Of a stretch of DNA of 64,000 bases, positions 43,685 through 56,101 are shown piece after piece (position 1 is the stretch's first letter; the number at the start of each line of letters is the position of its first letter). The notes below the pieces were generated by a model. That model did not search any database and had not been told where the DNA came from. It saw only the letters and a list, made by a program, of their open reading frames with translations. The translations under genes and the position numbers were made by a program. The DNA comes from Karstenula rhodostoma CBS 690.94 (lineage: Eukaryota > Ascomycota > Dothideomycetes > Pleosporales > Didymosphaeriaceae). The stretch covers positions 327,709-391,708 of the forward strand of contig MU001510.1 in NCBI GenBank assembly GCA_010093485.1, given 5' to 3'.

Positions 43685-46384
43685 ATGCCACCGGCCTTGG
43701 ACAGACTCCTCGCCAGCCCGTCTGCGTTGAGACTCCTCCGCACCATCGCCACTGCCCAAGCACCGCCGACCGCATGGCTGCACGCTGCCGGGTGCGTCGC
43801 CTGCATCTGCCCTCGCCGTAACTACGCGACTCTGCCACCGGACGACGAGACACGGAGATGGAGGCGCTGGAAGGAACAAGAAGAGCTGCGTCGCCATGTG
43901 AAGGAAAACCTCGAGGTCTTCGGGGAGAGGAGGCAAGCTCCGGATCGCATCGCGACTGTCCAGGACTTGGTACACCGGCTGCAAGAGGCGGAGAGACGCA
44001 AGGGGCGCGATGGAATTCTGAAAGAATGGGTCCTTCGCACCCGGCTCGGCTTCGACTTGCCTACGGACGATACACCAGACGCCGAGTTCCTGTGGGGCAC
44101 TTTCGTCAAGGACCCTCGGGTCGTTGTAGAGCTTCTCGCCTACGCTGCACACCTTCGCACAAGGACAGGTCACGTCTATCCGCGCCTCTACGAACTGTGC
44201 ATAGTTCACTGGCTACCGAACAAGAAACATTCGAGGCAAGCACTAGTATATCACCACTTCATGCGGCGCGAGCTCCAACTAGAGCAACTCCCGCTGCAAC
44301 ATTTGGCGCGAGTCACCAAAGGACGATTGACGCCCGCCATGTACGACACCCTATTGGAGATATACAAGGACAGCAGCGAAACAAACTTGTACGATGAGGT
44401 TGTTCCTGCGTTGAGACATTTTCCCGCCTGGGCTCTGGCCTGGCATGCAGCATGCATCCTGAAAGGCGATCTTCCTTCGCCCGAGGTCGCTGCGTCTCCC
44501 ATGGTACGAGCCTTCATAGCGCACAATGCGACTTCTTCCAATCCCGCAGTGCGCGTAAACGCTGCCGTTGCTGGCAGTTTAGGAATCAACGACGAAATGG
44601 ACCAGGCCCTTCTGCGCCGCCTGCGCGGCCAGGACGCAGCTCCTGTCCGTTTCGAGGACGCGTTCTGCGCTAGGATGTTTGCTACCAGAGCAGTTCCTCC
44701 CGAATCTGTCATCAGAGGTCTGGCATTGGTAGGCGTGAACGAGATCGGGCCCTTGGCTGTACGTGCTATGGCGTCTAGGACAGATCCTATTTCTGAGCTG
44801 CCTCAAAGATTCGAACAATTAAGAGCTTCCGGGATCGCGCTGCAGGGATGTGTCTTTTCGTTAGCATTGGAGAATTTCGCCGAAAAGAAACAACACCTCT
44901 TGGTGCAAAGCATGCTTGAGAGCGACCAGCATCCTGAAGTCTACGACGACGCAGAGCTTCAGACGGAGCTTTTAGATCACTATATGGAACAGCAAGACTG
45001 GGAGCAGGCCCACCGCACGCTGGCGATCCTCAGTCTTTTTCATCACGAGCGTGCAACACGAGCCTGGAATCTGTTACTTCAATCCCACATTGAAAGATGT
45101 GCACCGACCGGTATTGTGCAAACGTTGCAGAGTATGGCTCAGTATAAAATCGCCGTGGATCCGACCTCAATCATCAAGTTGAAAACTGACGTTCTCCTGT
45201 CCCGACAACGAGGGCACCGGCCTGTCAAACGTACACGTCGGACAGCCGTGACCTCTGATCGACCCCGGACATTCGACGATCTGCGTTTCGTTGCACGCGT
45301 GTATTTGTTCATCCTGGAAAGGGAAATGGCGTATATCCCTCCAATGGCATGGCGTGAGATAGTGCGACGTTTTGGGATGGCTTGCCGTTTGCGCGAGCTC
45401 CGACGTCTCATTCATTGGCTGTGTTGCTGGTACGCACCCCGATTTGAAGGGCCCCTCAACACAGTCCGCGAACCTGTATTTTTGGATCCTGCTATTGAGA
45501 GATTGCGCGCCTCAGTCTCTAAAAAAGCAATGGAATCGAGACCATCAGCGCCTGGAGGTCAGGTTGAAGGCCAGGCGCACAAGAACCATCCTCTGCAACA
45601 ATTATTTTCCGATTCGTTCAAGCAAGGACTTGTTGTATGGGGCTTCAAAGCACGGCTTCTCCCAAACGCACCGATCGAGCAGTCCTTGTTCCCAGGTTCA
45701 GAAGGCAGGGGTTCACAAGGCAAGAAGCGTCATCGTCGCCGACTCCGTGAAGCTGGTATGGTTCACCGCCTGGATTGGGATATAGGTCTCAAGATGCTCA
45801 TGGAACTACGCGATCTCGGCATGTACGTCAGTTCCAGGCCGGTCGTCAAAGCACTGCAGGGAATGTTCATCAATTTCTTCGGTCGAGGGCAATCTCGGAA
45901 GAAGCACAACCGTATGATGGCGGCTGCCAACACGACTCGGTACGTGGAGTACGTCCGGCGAGTGAACGAGATCTGGGGCAAGCCGTTGTTCACGGAACCA
46001 AGGATGTACGGCACGTCGACGTTGCATGCCCTCATGTGGCATCCGAGGTTTGATCGAGTCGTTCCTAGAAGGAGCCACTTGAAGCTCAGGGAAATCGTAT
46101 CCGGTAATGTTGCCTACACTCATCAGGGGGGTACCAAGTGTAGACGAAAGCACATACATCGATTTGGGGATGACAAGTTGAAGAAGAAACTGGCCCGGTC
46201 TCAGGAGCAAAGAGATGCCGGTGCGCAGAACGCCGACGTCTGCCAAGAGCCTGGCTTTCAGCAGCTTCTCGCTACGCTTGAAGCGCAAAACAGAGCCATG
46301 AATCCTGATGCGGTCCCCCCGCCAAAGAAGCCTACCTCAATCCCGCCCGACTCCAAGAACAACACCGGCCACTCCCGCGACTAG
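43685..46384 (+). CDS. Large mitochondrial helical-repeat (PPR-like) protein
   Basis: A single uninterrupted frame of 899 codons. I chose ATG 43685 because it opens a basic, Ser/Ala/Leu-rich presequence ending at RRNYATLPPDD, a typical mitochondrial import signal. Open sequence upstream to 43475 overlaps the Cox7-like gene's 5' end and is probably not translated. The body is alpha-helical with repeated degenerate ~35-residue units (for example PAMYDTLLEIYKDSSETNLY and RAWNLLLQSHIERCAPTGIV), consistent with a pentatricopeptide-type RNA-binding protein for mitochondrial expression. The C-terminus is Lys/Arg-rich. No specific orthologue is recognised. Confidence 0.75.
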   Translation: MPPALDRLLASPSALRLLRTIATAQAPPTAWLHAAGCVACICPRRNYATLPPDDETRRWRRWKEQEELRRHVKENLEVFGERRQAPDRIATVQDLVHRLQEAERRKGRDGILKEWVLRTRLGFDLPTDDTPDAEFLWGTFVKDPRVVVELLAYAAHLRTRTGHVYPRLYELCIVHWLPNKKHSRQALVYHHFMRRELQLEQLPLQHLARVTKGRLTPAMYDTLLEIYKDSSETNLYDEVVPALRHFPAWALAWHAACILKGDLPSPEVAASPMVRAFIAHNATSSNPAVRVNAAVAGSLGINDEMDQALLRRLRGQDAAPVRFEDAFCARMFATRAVPPESVIRGLALVGVNEIGPLAVRAMASRTDPISELPQRFEQLRASGIALQGCVFSLALENFAEKKQHLLVQSMLESDQHPEVYDDAELQTELLDHYMEQQDWEQAHRTLAILSLFHHERATRAWNLLLQSHIERCAPTGIVQTLQSMAQYKIAVDPTSIIKLKTDVLLSRQRGHRPVKRTRRTAVTSDRPRTFDDLRFVARVYLFILEREMAYIPPMAWREIVRRFGMACRLRELRRLIHWLCCWYAPRFEGPLNTVREPVFLDPAIERLRASVSKKAMESRPSAPGGQVEGQAHKNHPLQQLFSDSFKQGLVVWGFKARLLPNAPIEQSLFPGSEGRGSQGKKRHRRRLREAGMVHRLDWDIGLKMLMELRDLGMYVSSRPVVKALQGMFINFFGRGQSRKKHNRMMAAANTTRYVEYVRRVNEIWGKPLFTEPRMYGTSTLHALMWHPRFDRVVPRRSHLKLREIVSGNVAYTHQGGTKCRRKHIHRFGDDKLKKKLARSQEQRDAGAQNADVCQEPGFQQLLATLEAQNRAMNPDAVPPPKKPTSIPPDSKNNTGHSRD

Positions 46385-49300
46385 AGACTGTAGCATTGCC
46401 ACAAGCGAATCTCGATTCAGAGGATGCGATCTTAGGATCCCACTTGCACTGTATATATAGATTTCTGGCACCCTGTACAACAAATACCCCGGTAGACCAT
46501 GCTTTTCAAACCTGTGCCATAGACATCGCTACGTATAGCAAACATGTATCATAGCTCTGACTATCTTGTTCAACATACGCTACCACACCAAGGGTGTACT
46601 ACACAACCTGGTACTGGAGCCCAGCTACCGCGGCTCCTTTATCAGACCGACTTCCATTGGTTGTGATTTCGCTACTATGTGTGATGGCTTCATGATGTCG
46701 ATCCACAGCCCAGCCCGAGCTGCATCGACCAGACGATCGCATCGCCCCACGCGTCTCTCTCTCTGCGCGGGTGTTGGGTGCATTTGTACTCGTTCGTTTC
46801 TCGTTTCATGGTGCTGTGGAACTCCGGGCCGTTCGACGGACAATGGTACGATGTGTTCGTATGTTGGTGTTTTGATGTGTTGATGTGTTGAGTCGAAGAA
46901 AGTGGGAGAAGGGTGCTGGTGTAGAATTGCTAGTTTGTTTGTCACCGGAGGACGCAAGGGATGGGCCCAACCTCGAGTTGGCAACAAAACCGTATGTTAA
47001 CTATCTAGACATTCTGGAACGTCTTCCTCGTGTGGTTGTTCATGTGAAACACAGGGGCATGATCTGACACCAGTGCAGGGGTCACATCCAATAGCGATTG
47101 AACTTCACCCCTCCCAAACGGGGGACACACGCGCAGAGATCGCAGGGCGATGCTGTGGAGTGCAGGGGTCTCGCCGTGGATGTGAGAGAGAACATGCGAA
47201 GAAGCCTGCTACGCTGAGCATAGGCTTTGCGTTCGTCGATCTGCTTACTCGATGCAGGGAGCCTTATCGATGGTGCCAATGCTATAGATTTCATCTACTG
47301 GGGCGAGAAAATGAACCGGACGTCCTTGGCGGGGTTTTTTACTCAGAGAGTCCGGTTTTTCCCCTCACCCGGTGAAAAGTGTGACCCCTTATGTGGGTAT
47401 GTTGGGCCTATCGACCTAATCGCTTCTTGGTCGCCATTCTGGACGCAACGTTCGTATTCCTCCGTGCACATTCAGCAGTCTTATCGTCAACAACCGTAGG
47501 CGGCATGGCATGGCCGACCACGCAGCTCGCCACCGACTCGTTCCGCGTCTACTAGTTTACAAGGCAAGTGTAGCGCACACATCTGTCCCAACCAGCCCTC
47601 GTGTACACGGCTAGAATCGCACCTCCCTAAGATACAGTGTCCCAGGAGGTGCAGGAGACTGGTGCGCCCCGCTCAGCAGCTATTCTTCCGAACCTCTTAG
47701 GAGACTGTATGACATCTGCCCTCGTACGATCCACCATATCCGTCTGACACTGCGACGTCGATGGTCTTCAACCTACCTCATCGTCCATAGTGTTTGTTTA
47801 GTCTTACCATCAGGCACCCCTGGCGTAGACTGCTGCACTTTCTAAATATTCTACACAGAGAACTAAGTTACCGGAAACTGGGTCTTGTGTGACTGATCTC
47901 CAGATTAGCCTTGGGGGTGATGCAAATCCCTACGGCCGGGCACCAACGTTGCCGAATGCGGCTTTAGCTTGAACGGCAGTGGTGGCCGAAACGTCTCCCT
48001 CAACGGAACATTCCATGCGCCAGAGAATCGGCTGCGTGCCACATGTTTGACATGCGAGCGTCTTGGAAGACAATGACGGCCGGCCAAGATTGGACGGGGA
48101 AATCTGACGACTTCACGCCCCTGACTCTCTCCCCCGACGTTGTTCCGTACATACTATGCAACCTGACCGCTCTGTTGGGTCGGATGGAGTCGATGGCCTT
48201 CGGGGAAGCGGTCCAAGGGGCTGGAGGCCCGCGATAGTCAATAGAGGTGGGGTTTACTGGGGAAGTGGTTCTGTTCTCTGGATGGACCGGCGGAAGCGAC
48301 GAAGACATGGCAACATCCTCTCGACTTCCCATGCTACCTCACTACTACCGGTGCTGATGCGTCGCAAATGTCTACATGATTGCATTCCTTTCAAAGCACC
48401 GACGAAGACGTCTTCGGCGTCTAATCCTTCGATCGACAACCAAGCATTTGGACGGTCCAGATCGATGGGTATCATCCACGCTAGTTAAGCGCCTTTCGTA
48501 TTACCCCCGCTAGTTGGATCAACACTGTGCACACTGCACACAGAGCCACACGCCCTGTGCCAAACGCCTCTCGCACTTGCCGATATCGTACTCTGTGCCG
48601 TTGCCGCGGTCCAAACTACCACTGTGTGTGCGGCTTGCCTGTCAATAAAGTTTTTAGAGTTTGGGGGCATGGTATACGCCTGCCAGGACTGAGATGCAGT
48701 CATCTTGCGACCCGAGGCTCCACTCAATGCGGGAAGATAACCAGGTAAATGGGCTCACACGAGAGTGAGGATACCTCGCTAATGTGTTGATTTGATGTTC
48801 TAAGATCGAGACCTTTCACGAGAAGCCCATCAAAAAATCGGCGCAAGAGCTCAGTATTACATAGATTGTGGGGTTGAGAACAATCAGGGACAGGCAGCGA
48901 GCGGACACGTTTAAGATGTATTCTTCAAAAAGCAATCTTGTGGAGTCTTGTGGAGTCTTGTGGAGTGGTTATTGTGGGTAGCATTCATCTCCAACAACAT
49001 TCCACCTCGGGCGAACCGACACCATTGGATAACACGACCCTGAGCAAATGTCGATTTACGCGAGGGGTTTGGTCTCAAACGCGGCTCACCCGGTTGGGAG
49101 AGAGCTAACACTCAAGTGCCCCCGCTAGAGCGTCCACTGATATCCATTTACGCAGGGGCACGGCATGGTGGCAGACCTGTCAAAATACCGCCGAGAGCAC
49201 ACCGAACGCGAAGTAAGTGCCGATTACGCAGATGACAGAACTTTATGTCAAATGGCTGTGGCTCGTGCTTGACATCCGTTTCACGACCCACTCCTGACAG

Positions 49301-49702
49301 ACCAAACAGCTGAACTTAAGGGTGCCAGGAGCTCTCCATATTACAAGAGGACATCGAAAGCGACACGCTGGATTTTGATCGAAATCGCACTTGTCGATCA
49401 TCGGCTTCGACCGGAATCCTTGGGAATCCCTGAGCCGATCCCCAAAGCAACACCAACAGCTGTCCACGCACCCCACGCAACCTCACCCGCAAGCCCCAAG
49501 CAGTTCGACCACGGCCCTGTTGGATCCTCGACCCTCTGGCGACAACCTCCAATGCACCAGGATCCAACGTCGCGAACTTTGTTATAGTCTCGTCGTTTCT
49601 ACTCGATCTTCTATCATTCTTTTCAAGATATTGCTTTTCTCGATAAACATTTGATATACTCAATGGTAGGCTGGTGAAGCTTGCTATATCAGTCATCATA
49701 AC
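46385..49702. other. 3.3-kb region without a supportable gene
   Basis: Only short, low-complexity or overlapping ORFs are present on both strands, none with recognisable motifs or matching splice signals. There are small repeats, including TGATGTGTTGATGTGTTG near 46.87 kb. It could hold non-coding RNAs or a rapidly evolving gene that I cannot detect by eye. Confidence 0.5.
48936..48966 (+). repeat. Triplicated 10-bp tandem repeat (TCTTGTGGAG)
   Basis: Three perfect copies in a row, inside the gene-free stretch. Confidence 0.85.
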
Positions 49703-51113
49703 ATGATGTCGACTCTCGAGCCAGAATCTGCCATCTGGTATGCCACATGTTGGCTCGTGCTTATAACCCGCCTTGTCTCCAGGAAACTTCACCATGGCTC
49801 TTGGAAAGCTCTGAGTATCGACGACTATCTGATTTGCGTTGCTATGGTAATTCCTGCCTTGCGCCGAACGACGTTCTTCCGCTGACAAAGGCTCAGATCT
49901 CGATGACTGTCTTGACGGGTGCAACGCACATAGTGGTGAGCAGCAGCAGCAACCTTATTGCTCCTGGTGAAGACACCTCCACGTTCTCGGCAGACGAGAT
50001 TCGAAAACGAATCTTTGGATCTAAGCTGGTTTTGGTGGTAGAGCAAATGCAGTGCATCACCATTTGGCTTGTGAAAGCATGTCTGCTATTGATGTACAAG
50101 CGCATGACGTAAGTTTTGGACTTCGCTGCAACGTGAATATTGCAGTGCTGACTAGACCTTTAGAGCGCTTCTACCACAGCACAAGATCGTAATAATCGTC
50201 TCTGCTTATACGGCTCTTGGATTTGTAAGATTCCCAGAACTGTTCGTCTCGATTGGCCTTTAACGTCTCACCACAGGTGGTTATGGAGATCCTCTACCTA
50301 GGCGTCTGGTGCCGGCCATTCTCGCAGTACTGGGCAGTTCCCTCTTCAAATCCTCAATGCTCTGCTGCGACCAACCATCTCATTACGAATACTGTTCTCA
50401 ATATCTCCTCGGACATCATGATCATTGCGATCCCAATGCCACTCCTCTTCAAGGTCAAACTGCCGAGGAAGAACAAAGCGATATTGCTCGGCATATTCCT
50501 GATCGGAACCTTCAACGTCAGTATACACCTTTAGCAGAGCCGAGGCCCCCGCTAACAATAGCAGATCGTGGCAGCTGTCCTGAACAAGTACTACTCCTTC
50601 ACACATCCTTTCGGCGTCGAGTGGACAGCGTGGTACCTCCGCGAGAGCTACACCGCCTTCCTTTGCGCGAATCTACCCCTCACGTACCCGCTCGTCCAAC
50701 GCATTTTCAAACTGAAGAACTGGTCGCACCACTCTTACTCTGGACGCTATCTATCTGGTTCTCTACAACGATCAGCATGGCAATCAGGCTTGCGATCACA
50801 GCGAAAGTCAAGAATCGAGCTGAAGAGCAACCCCCAGCATGGGGGCATTTCCAAGACCGTTAGCGTCAACGTGTCGAACTCCAGGAACGTTCACGATCTA
50901 CAGAGGAGCGAGAGCGAAGAGAGAATATACGGACCTCCCACATCCAGGATAGAGTTGGAGCAGAAGGCACTTGACGGCAGAACAGACCAACACCTCTGGG
51001 CCCCCGGTGTCTCAATTGAGATGAGTCCATCTAGTCCGGCGAGTGCGAAGGCGGAGAGTATGACCACGACCGGGAGCATCCAGAGCCTGGAAGATGCGCA
51101 CGTGAGGCAATAG
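49703..51113 (+). CDS. Fungal rhodopsin-fold integral membrane protein (PTH11-like)
   Basis: Five exons: 49703-49846, 49891-50108, 50164-50224, 50277-50516 and 50565-51113. The introns are 44, 55, 52 and 48 bp, several with CTRAC branch points, and all junctions keep frame. The product is 403 aa. The hydrophobic segments include WYATCWLVLITRLV, IWLVKACLLLMYKRM, IVIIVSAYTALGFVVME and IMIIAIPMPLLFKV. The motifs LYLGVWCRPFSQYW and LPRKNKAILLGIFLIG are hallmarks of the fungal rhodopsin-domain family, although the N-terminal part looks short of seven spans. The C-terminal ~130 residues are a Ser-rich cytosolic tail. Related proteins act as surface or virulence sensors in plant-pathogenic fungi; the ligand is unknown. 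Confidence 0.83.
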
Positions 51114-51209
51114 CTTTCCTAAACTCTAATGTATAAACTGGCCCATTTCACCACCTCCGTTCACACCGTGTGAAGTCTACCATGTCATCTTACGCAGCAT
51201 CTTCTCAGC

Positions 51210-53189
51210 TTATAGCTTGCCGTTCAGGGTCCTGTTCTCTACGAAACAACCTTTGAAGAAACCCTCGATGCCGTCAAAGTCATCCAATGCTGTGACCTTA
51301 GACACATCTGTTTCATATCAGCCAGGTGCCCTGGTTACGAGCATTCAATTCCAGTGCTTACATTGATCCGGTCTGACAACGACGACCGCGCCAACGTCTC
51401 GATCAACACCATACTTCTCGTAAGCACGCCCATGCCCATGGTTATAATGTTCGTCGTCTATGTATACCTTGTGGAGATCTGCAAGTAGATTAGCACAGAA
51501 TCCCTGGGTAGGACAGTAACCCCTCACCTCGTATCTTCCACTTGCCTGTCACAGGCCAGTAGTACCCGGGTATTTGTTCTTGCTGTGTCTCTAGGAACTT
51601 GCTTCTCAAGACCACGATCGGCTCTATCAAATCGTCGATGTCTCCGCCGGCAAGCGTGAAGGTCTGAGCGAGAGGTTCGAGCAACTGAGCAAGCTGTGTA
51701 CATGAGCTTCCGTTCCAACGACATCTTGCCCTGTATCTTACCTTTTCTAGTCTCAACTTATGGTCCGTGTTGTTAACGTCGCCAGCGAATATGACAACGC
51801 GCCACCGCCCATTGCTCTGCAACACGCGCTGCAACTGCATGGCCTTGCAGTCGCAGAACCGTATGACCTTCGCGCTCGGAAACCGCATACCAACGAGGCA
51901 ACCTTTTGCTAGTTCTTGTCTGCTGCCTTTTGCATCCGTCAACTCCGAGTCTTCGTATTGTGCTGTGAACCCAGCAGTATACCGACCGCTCTTGACGAAG
52001 TACTCCGCGAACTCGCCAGGTCGCTCCTCCTTCGATGAAAACTTTTTAGAGAAAACTCGATCGAATGCGATCAAGTCCGCGGCAGTCTTTGTACGCTCGA
52101 GCACGTACGTGCGTAATAGCGACTGCGGCGATAGACCACGGAGAACAGACGCTAGCTTCCAGCCGAGATTGTACCCGTCCTGCAGCGAGACGTTCATGCC
52201 CTGGCCAGCCTTGGGTGAGTGTGTGTGGCATGCATCGCCCGTCAGAAAGACGCGATAGTCCTTGTGGAAGTTGTTGGCTATCCGTTGACCAATGCTGTAT
52301 GCGCTCCACCAGAATGTATCGGCAAAGTCCATTTGGTATGGGGCGAAGATCTTTTTTGCAGTGTTTTGGAGATCTTCCAACTTGACGTCTTTCGCCCGTG
52401 AGCCGGGAGGTAGCTGGATGTAGAAGCGCACGAGCGAGCCACCTTCGCGCGGAATGATGAGTATATTACCAGACGATGAATGCAGCGTGCACTTTCTGCG
52501 TATATCCGGGAAGTTGGTTTGAGGGTATATGTCCATAACGCCCCAAACCGTGTCGGTCGTATCTCCAACCATTTCGTAGCCTAGACTCTTGCGTACAATG
52601 CTATGAGCTCCGTCGCACCCCTACCTGCATTAGACCTCCAATCAATAGCAGAGTTCAGGTGTAGACTCACCAAAACGTATTTTGCTAACCACGTTTCTTC
52701 TTTCCCGTCCTTTTCCGCTACAACCTGGCAGCAGTAGCTCTGTGGATCCCCTACCAGCGCTTCATCAACTTCCACCTTCTTGATCTCCCAGCCATACTCT
52801 ATTCTCTTCTCGCCACCACAAAGCTCGTCCAGCTTCCCTAACATCAAACCGTTCATCCTCGCTTGGTTCAGAATGACATGCGGCATATGGCTCAGTCCAT
52901 TCTCCGTATCCATTGCCCTGCTCTTCCTCGCAATCCCGCTATTGCCGTCATCACCCCAGAAGCATACTTCTAGTATATGGTAGGCTTCACGGAGGAGTTC
53001 CTCAGACAGGCCGAATGATTCGTAGATCTCGACGGTCCGACACTGCACGCCGTCTGCTTGGCCAATTTCCATGGGGCCGGCTCGCCGCTCAAGCATGGTG
53101 AAGGGAATGCCATAGCGGGCGAGCCAGGTGCCGGCGAAGATACCGGCTGAGCCGGAGCCGCATATCAAAACGTCGATTTTCTTGACCAT
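51210..53189 (-). CDS. Phenol 2-monooxygenase-type FAD-dependent hydroxylase
   Basis: Exons on the minus strand are 52671-53189, 51742-52620, 51528-51693, 51362-51478 and 51210-51307. The introns are 50, 48, 49 and 54 bp; the product is 592 aa. The FAD Rossmann motif is near the start (ICGSGSAGIFAGTWLARYG), then GCDGAHSIVRKSLGY (the DG motif, created across intron 1) and RVFLTGDACHTHSPKAGQG (the GD flavin-binding motif). The C-terminal thioredoxin-like domain, typical of phenol hydroxylase dimers, follows. The enzyme would use NADPH and O2 to hydroxylate a phenolic ring, in catabolism or secondary metabolism. The 48-bp intron 51694-51741 is a multiple of three with no stop, so retention would still give a protein. 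Confidence 0.92.
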
Positions 53190-54149
53190 GTCTGAGATTC
53201 TCGGGAAAAGGTAGAGATGTTGGTTAAATTGAAAAGAGGGAAAAGCGAAGCAGGGGAACTGCACGGAATTATATCAAAGTAATCAACACTACAACATCCT
53301 CAGAGATATATCTTGGCAGCTTCGTACGAGTTCAAGGCTAAGCTTTTGGTGGTGAGGTGATGAGGTGATGAGGTGTCGGTGCGGGGCCCCGCGTTGTAAC
53401 CCACAACACAATCACAGGGATGCCGGCAGCCTTGAAGGAGGGTGCACAGCCGATAACTCGGACATAGCCTGGTGCGGTATGCGTTGAATGTTGGGGTCGG
53501 ATTCTTTGACGTAATTCGGCAAGTGGCTCGGTTGCTGTTGCCAGCGGAGATGGGACGGAGATTATGGGGGAAATATCGGATCTAACCATAGAATGTACTG
53601 GTGTTCCTTCCTGTGACGTCCACTCCACCACACACTGAGTAACCACGTTCATGTTTGTCACGGCTTTCTCGTACAGAGCGAAACAACCACCGTTATCGTT
53701 AAGAGCAAGCGAGTGGGTGGTTGACGTTTAACAGCGTCCCGAGCCTGACAGTCACAGTACTAGCGCGTCTGAGAGACCTGCACGGCGCCAAGCAGAAAGG
53801 ATTCACAACCGCAATACGCAATAACTCCTCGGAAGAAAAGAATGCATTCCGCAACTGACCGTACAGAAAGCAACGGGAAGGACTGAAACCATCCTTTCAA
53901 ACAGGGAAAAGGTTCACCGTATAATGTCACGTTTCAAGTGAGACTTTGTGCAAAAAGCACCTGGTTCCAGATCAGAAGTTCATGAATACATCATATCAAA
54001 ACCCCTGCCACGCAAACTCATCCCCTATCAGCAGTCTATCTCACAGCTCAGCAGCAGCTACTTAGTCAGGCACAAGTACATATCAGATACCCTCTCGTCC
54101 GACTACCCACCAGTCAGAGCTACACCTCCCCGCAGACGTCCTCGCTCAC
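53190..54149. other. Intergenic, monooxygenase promoter side
   Basis: About 960 bp with no supported gene. It contains a short GATGAGGT direct repeat near 53.35 kb and the presumed promoter of the minus-strand FAD hydroxylase. Confidence 0.4.
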
Positions 54150-54623
54150 TCACCCAATAATCTCCCACTTCGCACCATACACGTTATCCGCCGACGTCTT
54201 CCCACCAACCGCGCTCCACGGCGCCTCGAGCAGATCCAGGCTGTACGCCCCGCCAACACCGCATCCGGGGCACTTATCCACGATGGTCGCCTCGCACGTG
54301 CGCCCATCCCGCCCCGTCAGCCTTACCCTCTTCCCGCAGTAGCTCCCCCAGTTGGGCACATTAGCGTCGAGCGAGACCATCCAGGAATTTGGGTCGTTCT
54401 CAAGGTAGCGCGGGTCGGGGCCGGCCGACGCGCAGGCACCGTAGTTGTTCGTGATGCGGCTGTGTGGGTAGTCCGTCACGGCGGAGAAGCGGATGTTGGA
54501 GTGGGTTTCGCCAAGGATACCGGCTTCGACGACGGTCTCGTTGGCAGTGAGGACGGTAGGGAGAGGTGTGGCGGTGGTGAATAGGATGAGGAGGGTGAGG
54601 ATGGAGAGGAAGACGAAGTGCAT
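54150..54623 (-). CDS. Small secreted double-psi beta-barrel (RlpA/expansin-like) protein
   Basis: A single exon of 157 aa. The start at 54623 (MHFVFLSILTLLILFTTATP) gives a clean signal peptide; open sequence upstream lacks one. The mature part has the DPBB pattern YGACASAGPDP, SYCGKRVRLTGRDG, IVDKCPGCGVGGAYSLDL and a terminal YGAKWEIIG, with Cys pairs as in barwin/expansin-like fungal proteins. Family members bind carbohydrates or loosen cell walls without hydrolysis, and some are secreted at plant interfaces. No expansin second domain is present, so it is a stand-alone barrel. Confidence 0.85.
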   Translation of the reverse strand: MHFVFLSILTLLILFTTATPLPTVLTANETVVEAGILGETHSNIRFSAVTDYPHSRITNNYGACASAGPDPRYLENDPNSWMVSLDANVPNWGSYCGKRVRLTGRDGRTCEATIVDKCPGCGVGGAYSLDLLEAPWSAVGGKTSADNVYGAKWEIIG

Positions 54624-55951
54624 TGTTGGGAGGGGAAACTTGGGTTTGGTGTTGTGGAAGAGAGTAGTGTCCAGGAGAAAGTCTGAGAACGGATCAGAGA
54701 GGGAGTCGCTCCAGAACAGACACGTACGCTGAATGAAGAATCGAACCGAGAAGTCGAGCCGTGTTTCCTGTGAGGTCGGAGGTGGAGAGCTCTCTGGTTG
54801 GCAGGAAATCCGTGTCTCAGATATCGCAAGAGATGTCAATTGCAGATAGAGGGCTGTAGAGTTGATGTCTCAAGATGTCTCGATATTCTGGAACAAATAT
54901 CCACCCCTTATATGTATCTCTCAAGCATCCTACATCGGCCTCACGATGCCCTCAGCCGTGGTCTTGCCCAACTCTCGACCTGCCATGCTGGCAGCCAGCA
55001 ATCCCACTAGACCGTCGACTACAAAGTGAGCAAGCATCTTAAAGCGCTAGCGTGTTGATAAGAGACGACGTATGAGCGAGGTACTCACGGCTTTGCGAAT
55101 AGAACCCTAATCATTGCTTCGAAAGCGAGCGGGTCACTGAGCCCTGTTGCACGAGGGCCGCATGCAACCGCAAAAGTCGGTTTTGACGATACGCCTTCGA
55201 CACGCTGTTGGCGAACGTCTGCCGATAGGCCATGGAGACGATCCAGAGCTATTGGTTGCGTAGACAGTAAACGCACAGAGCGCCGAGCCTGTCGGGTTAT
55301 ACAGCCGGTGTAGAACACATGACGGAGTGCGGTTTGTTTCGGACCAGGAGGTCCAACAGCCCCGGAGGTTGCGGTCCGACGATAGGTCAATCGCGCGCGG
55401 TGTGACGTTGGACAGGAAGTCCAACTCATTGCTCGACCACCGAGTGTGAGAAGTTAAAGGTAACAGGGTGTTAAGACCTTTGTTCTGGTCTAAAAGTTGT
55501 ACTCGCAATCACTTCTACCCGAATCGATCAATGAAGCTGCACACAGGATCGAGACTGCATACAAGATCGACTTCATACTAAATCGAAACTACACACAAGA
55601 TCGAGGCTGCACACAGAGAGGAAGACGTTATTGAACTATATGCCCCACGCGTATCTGAGTCCCCTATGGATCACGCCGGATATTCTCAAGTTACCGATCC
55701 ACATGATTGTTTTAAACATCTTGCCGACCACACGAGCGACACCATCTCATACCAGGCAGATCCAACTGCGGGCAGGAGGAAAGAAGATTTCCTCTTGAGG
55801 AGCGAGTCGCCCGTACCAGGTGATTCCGCCGGTGCATCCATCGTTCCTGCGTGCGGGTTAGTATCAATCGTTTTCTGGCCACGCGAGGTATAGACTCACT
55901 CAAAGAACAAGCAAGTGACGCAATCCCCGTTCACCACCCGTTGTATCTTGA
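54624..55951. other. Gene-poor region with an 18-bp tandem array
   Basis: No supportable gene. It includes the promoter of the double-psi barrel gene and the array at 55533-55620. Confidence 0.4.
55533..55620 (+). repeat. Degenerate ~18-bp tandem repeat, five units
   Basis: The units follow GARRCTGCAYACARGATC, with the third unit shortened. Substitutions between units are mainly transitions. Confidence 0.8.
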
Positions 55952-56101
55952 TTACTGGAGGCGAACGCGGCTGGGGATGTTGGTGTAGTAGGCAATGGCG
56001 CAGTACTTGGAGCCTGCGTCCTCGACGGGTGAGGGCACACCCATGGCAAAGCCGGCGAGGAAGGAGAGTAGATAGATGGGGATCGAGATGAGGAGAGCCA
56101 T
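55952..56101 (-). CDS. Very small secreted peptide candidate (49 aa)
   Basis: The ATG at 56101 begins a strong signal peptide (MALLISIPIYLLSFLAGFAM), followed by only ~29 residues with one Cys (GSKYCAIAYYTNIPSRVRLQ) and a stop. A GTAATC just before the stop could be a donor to a further exon that I cannot place. It sits between tandem arrays, a setting typical of effector-like genes, but nothing else supports that role. Confidence 0.35.
   Translation of the reverse strand: MALLISIPIYLLSFLAGFAMGVPSPVEDAGSKYCAIAYYTNIPSRVRLQ

Noticed and set aside
46566..49654. Several 60-120-codon ORFs in the 46.4-49.7 kb gap
   Set aside because: They overlap on opposite strands, lack motifs and splice partners, and have low-complexity or Cys/Arg-rich random composition.
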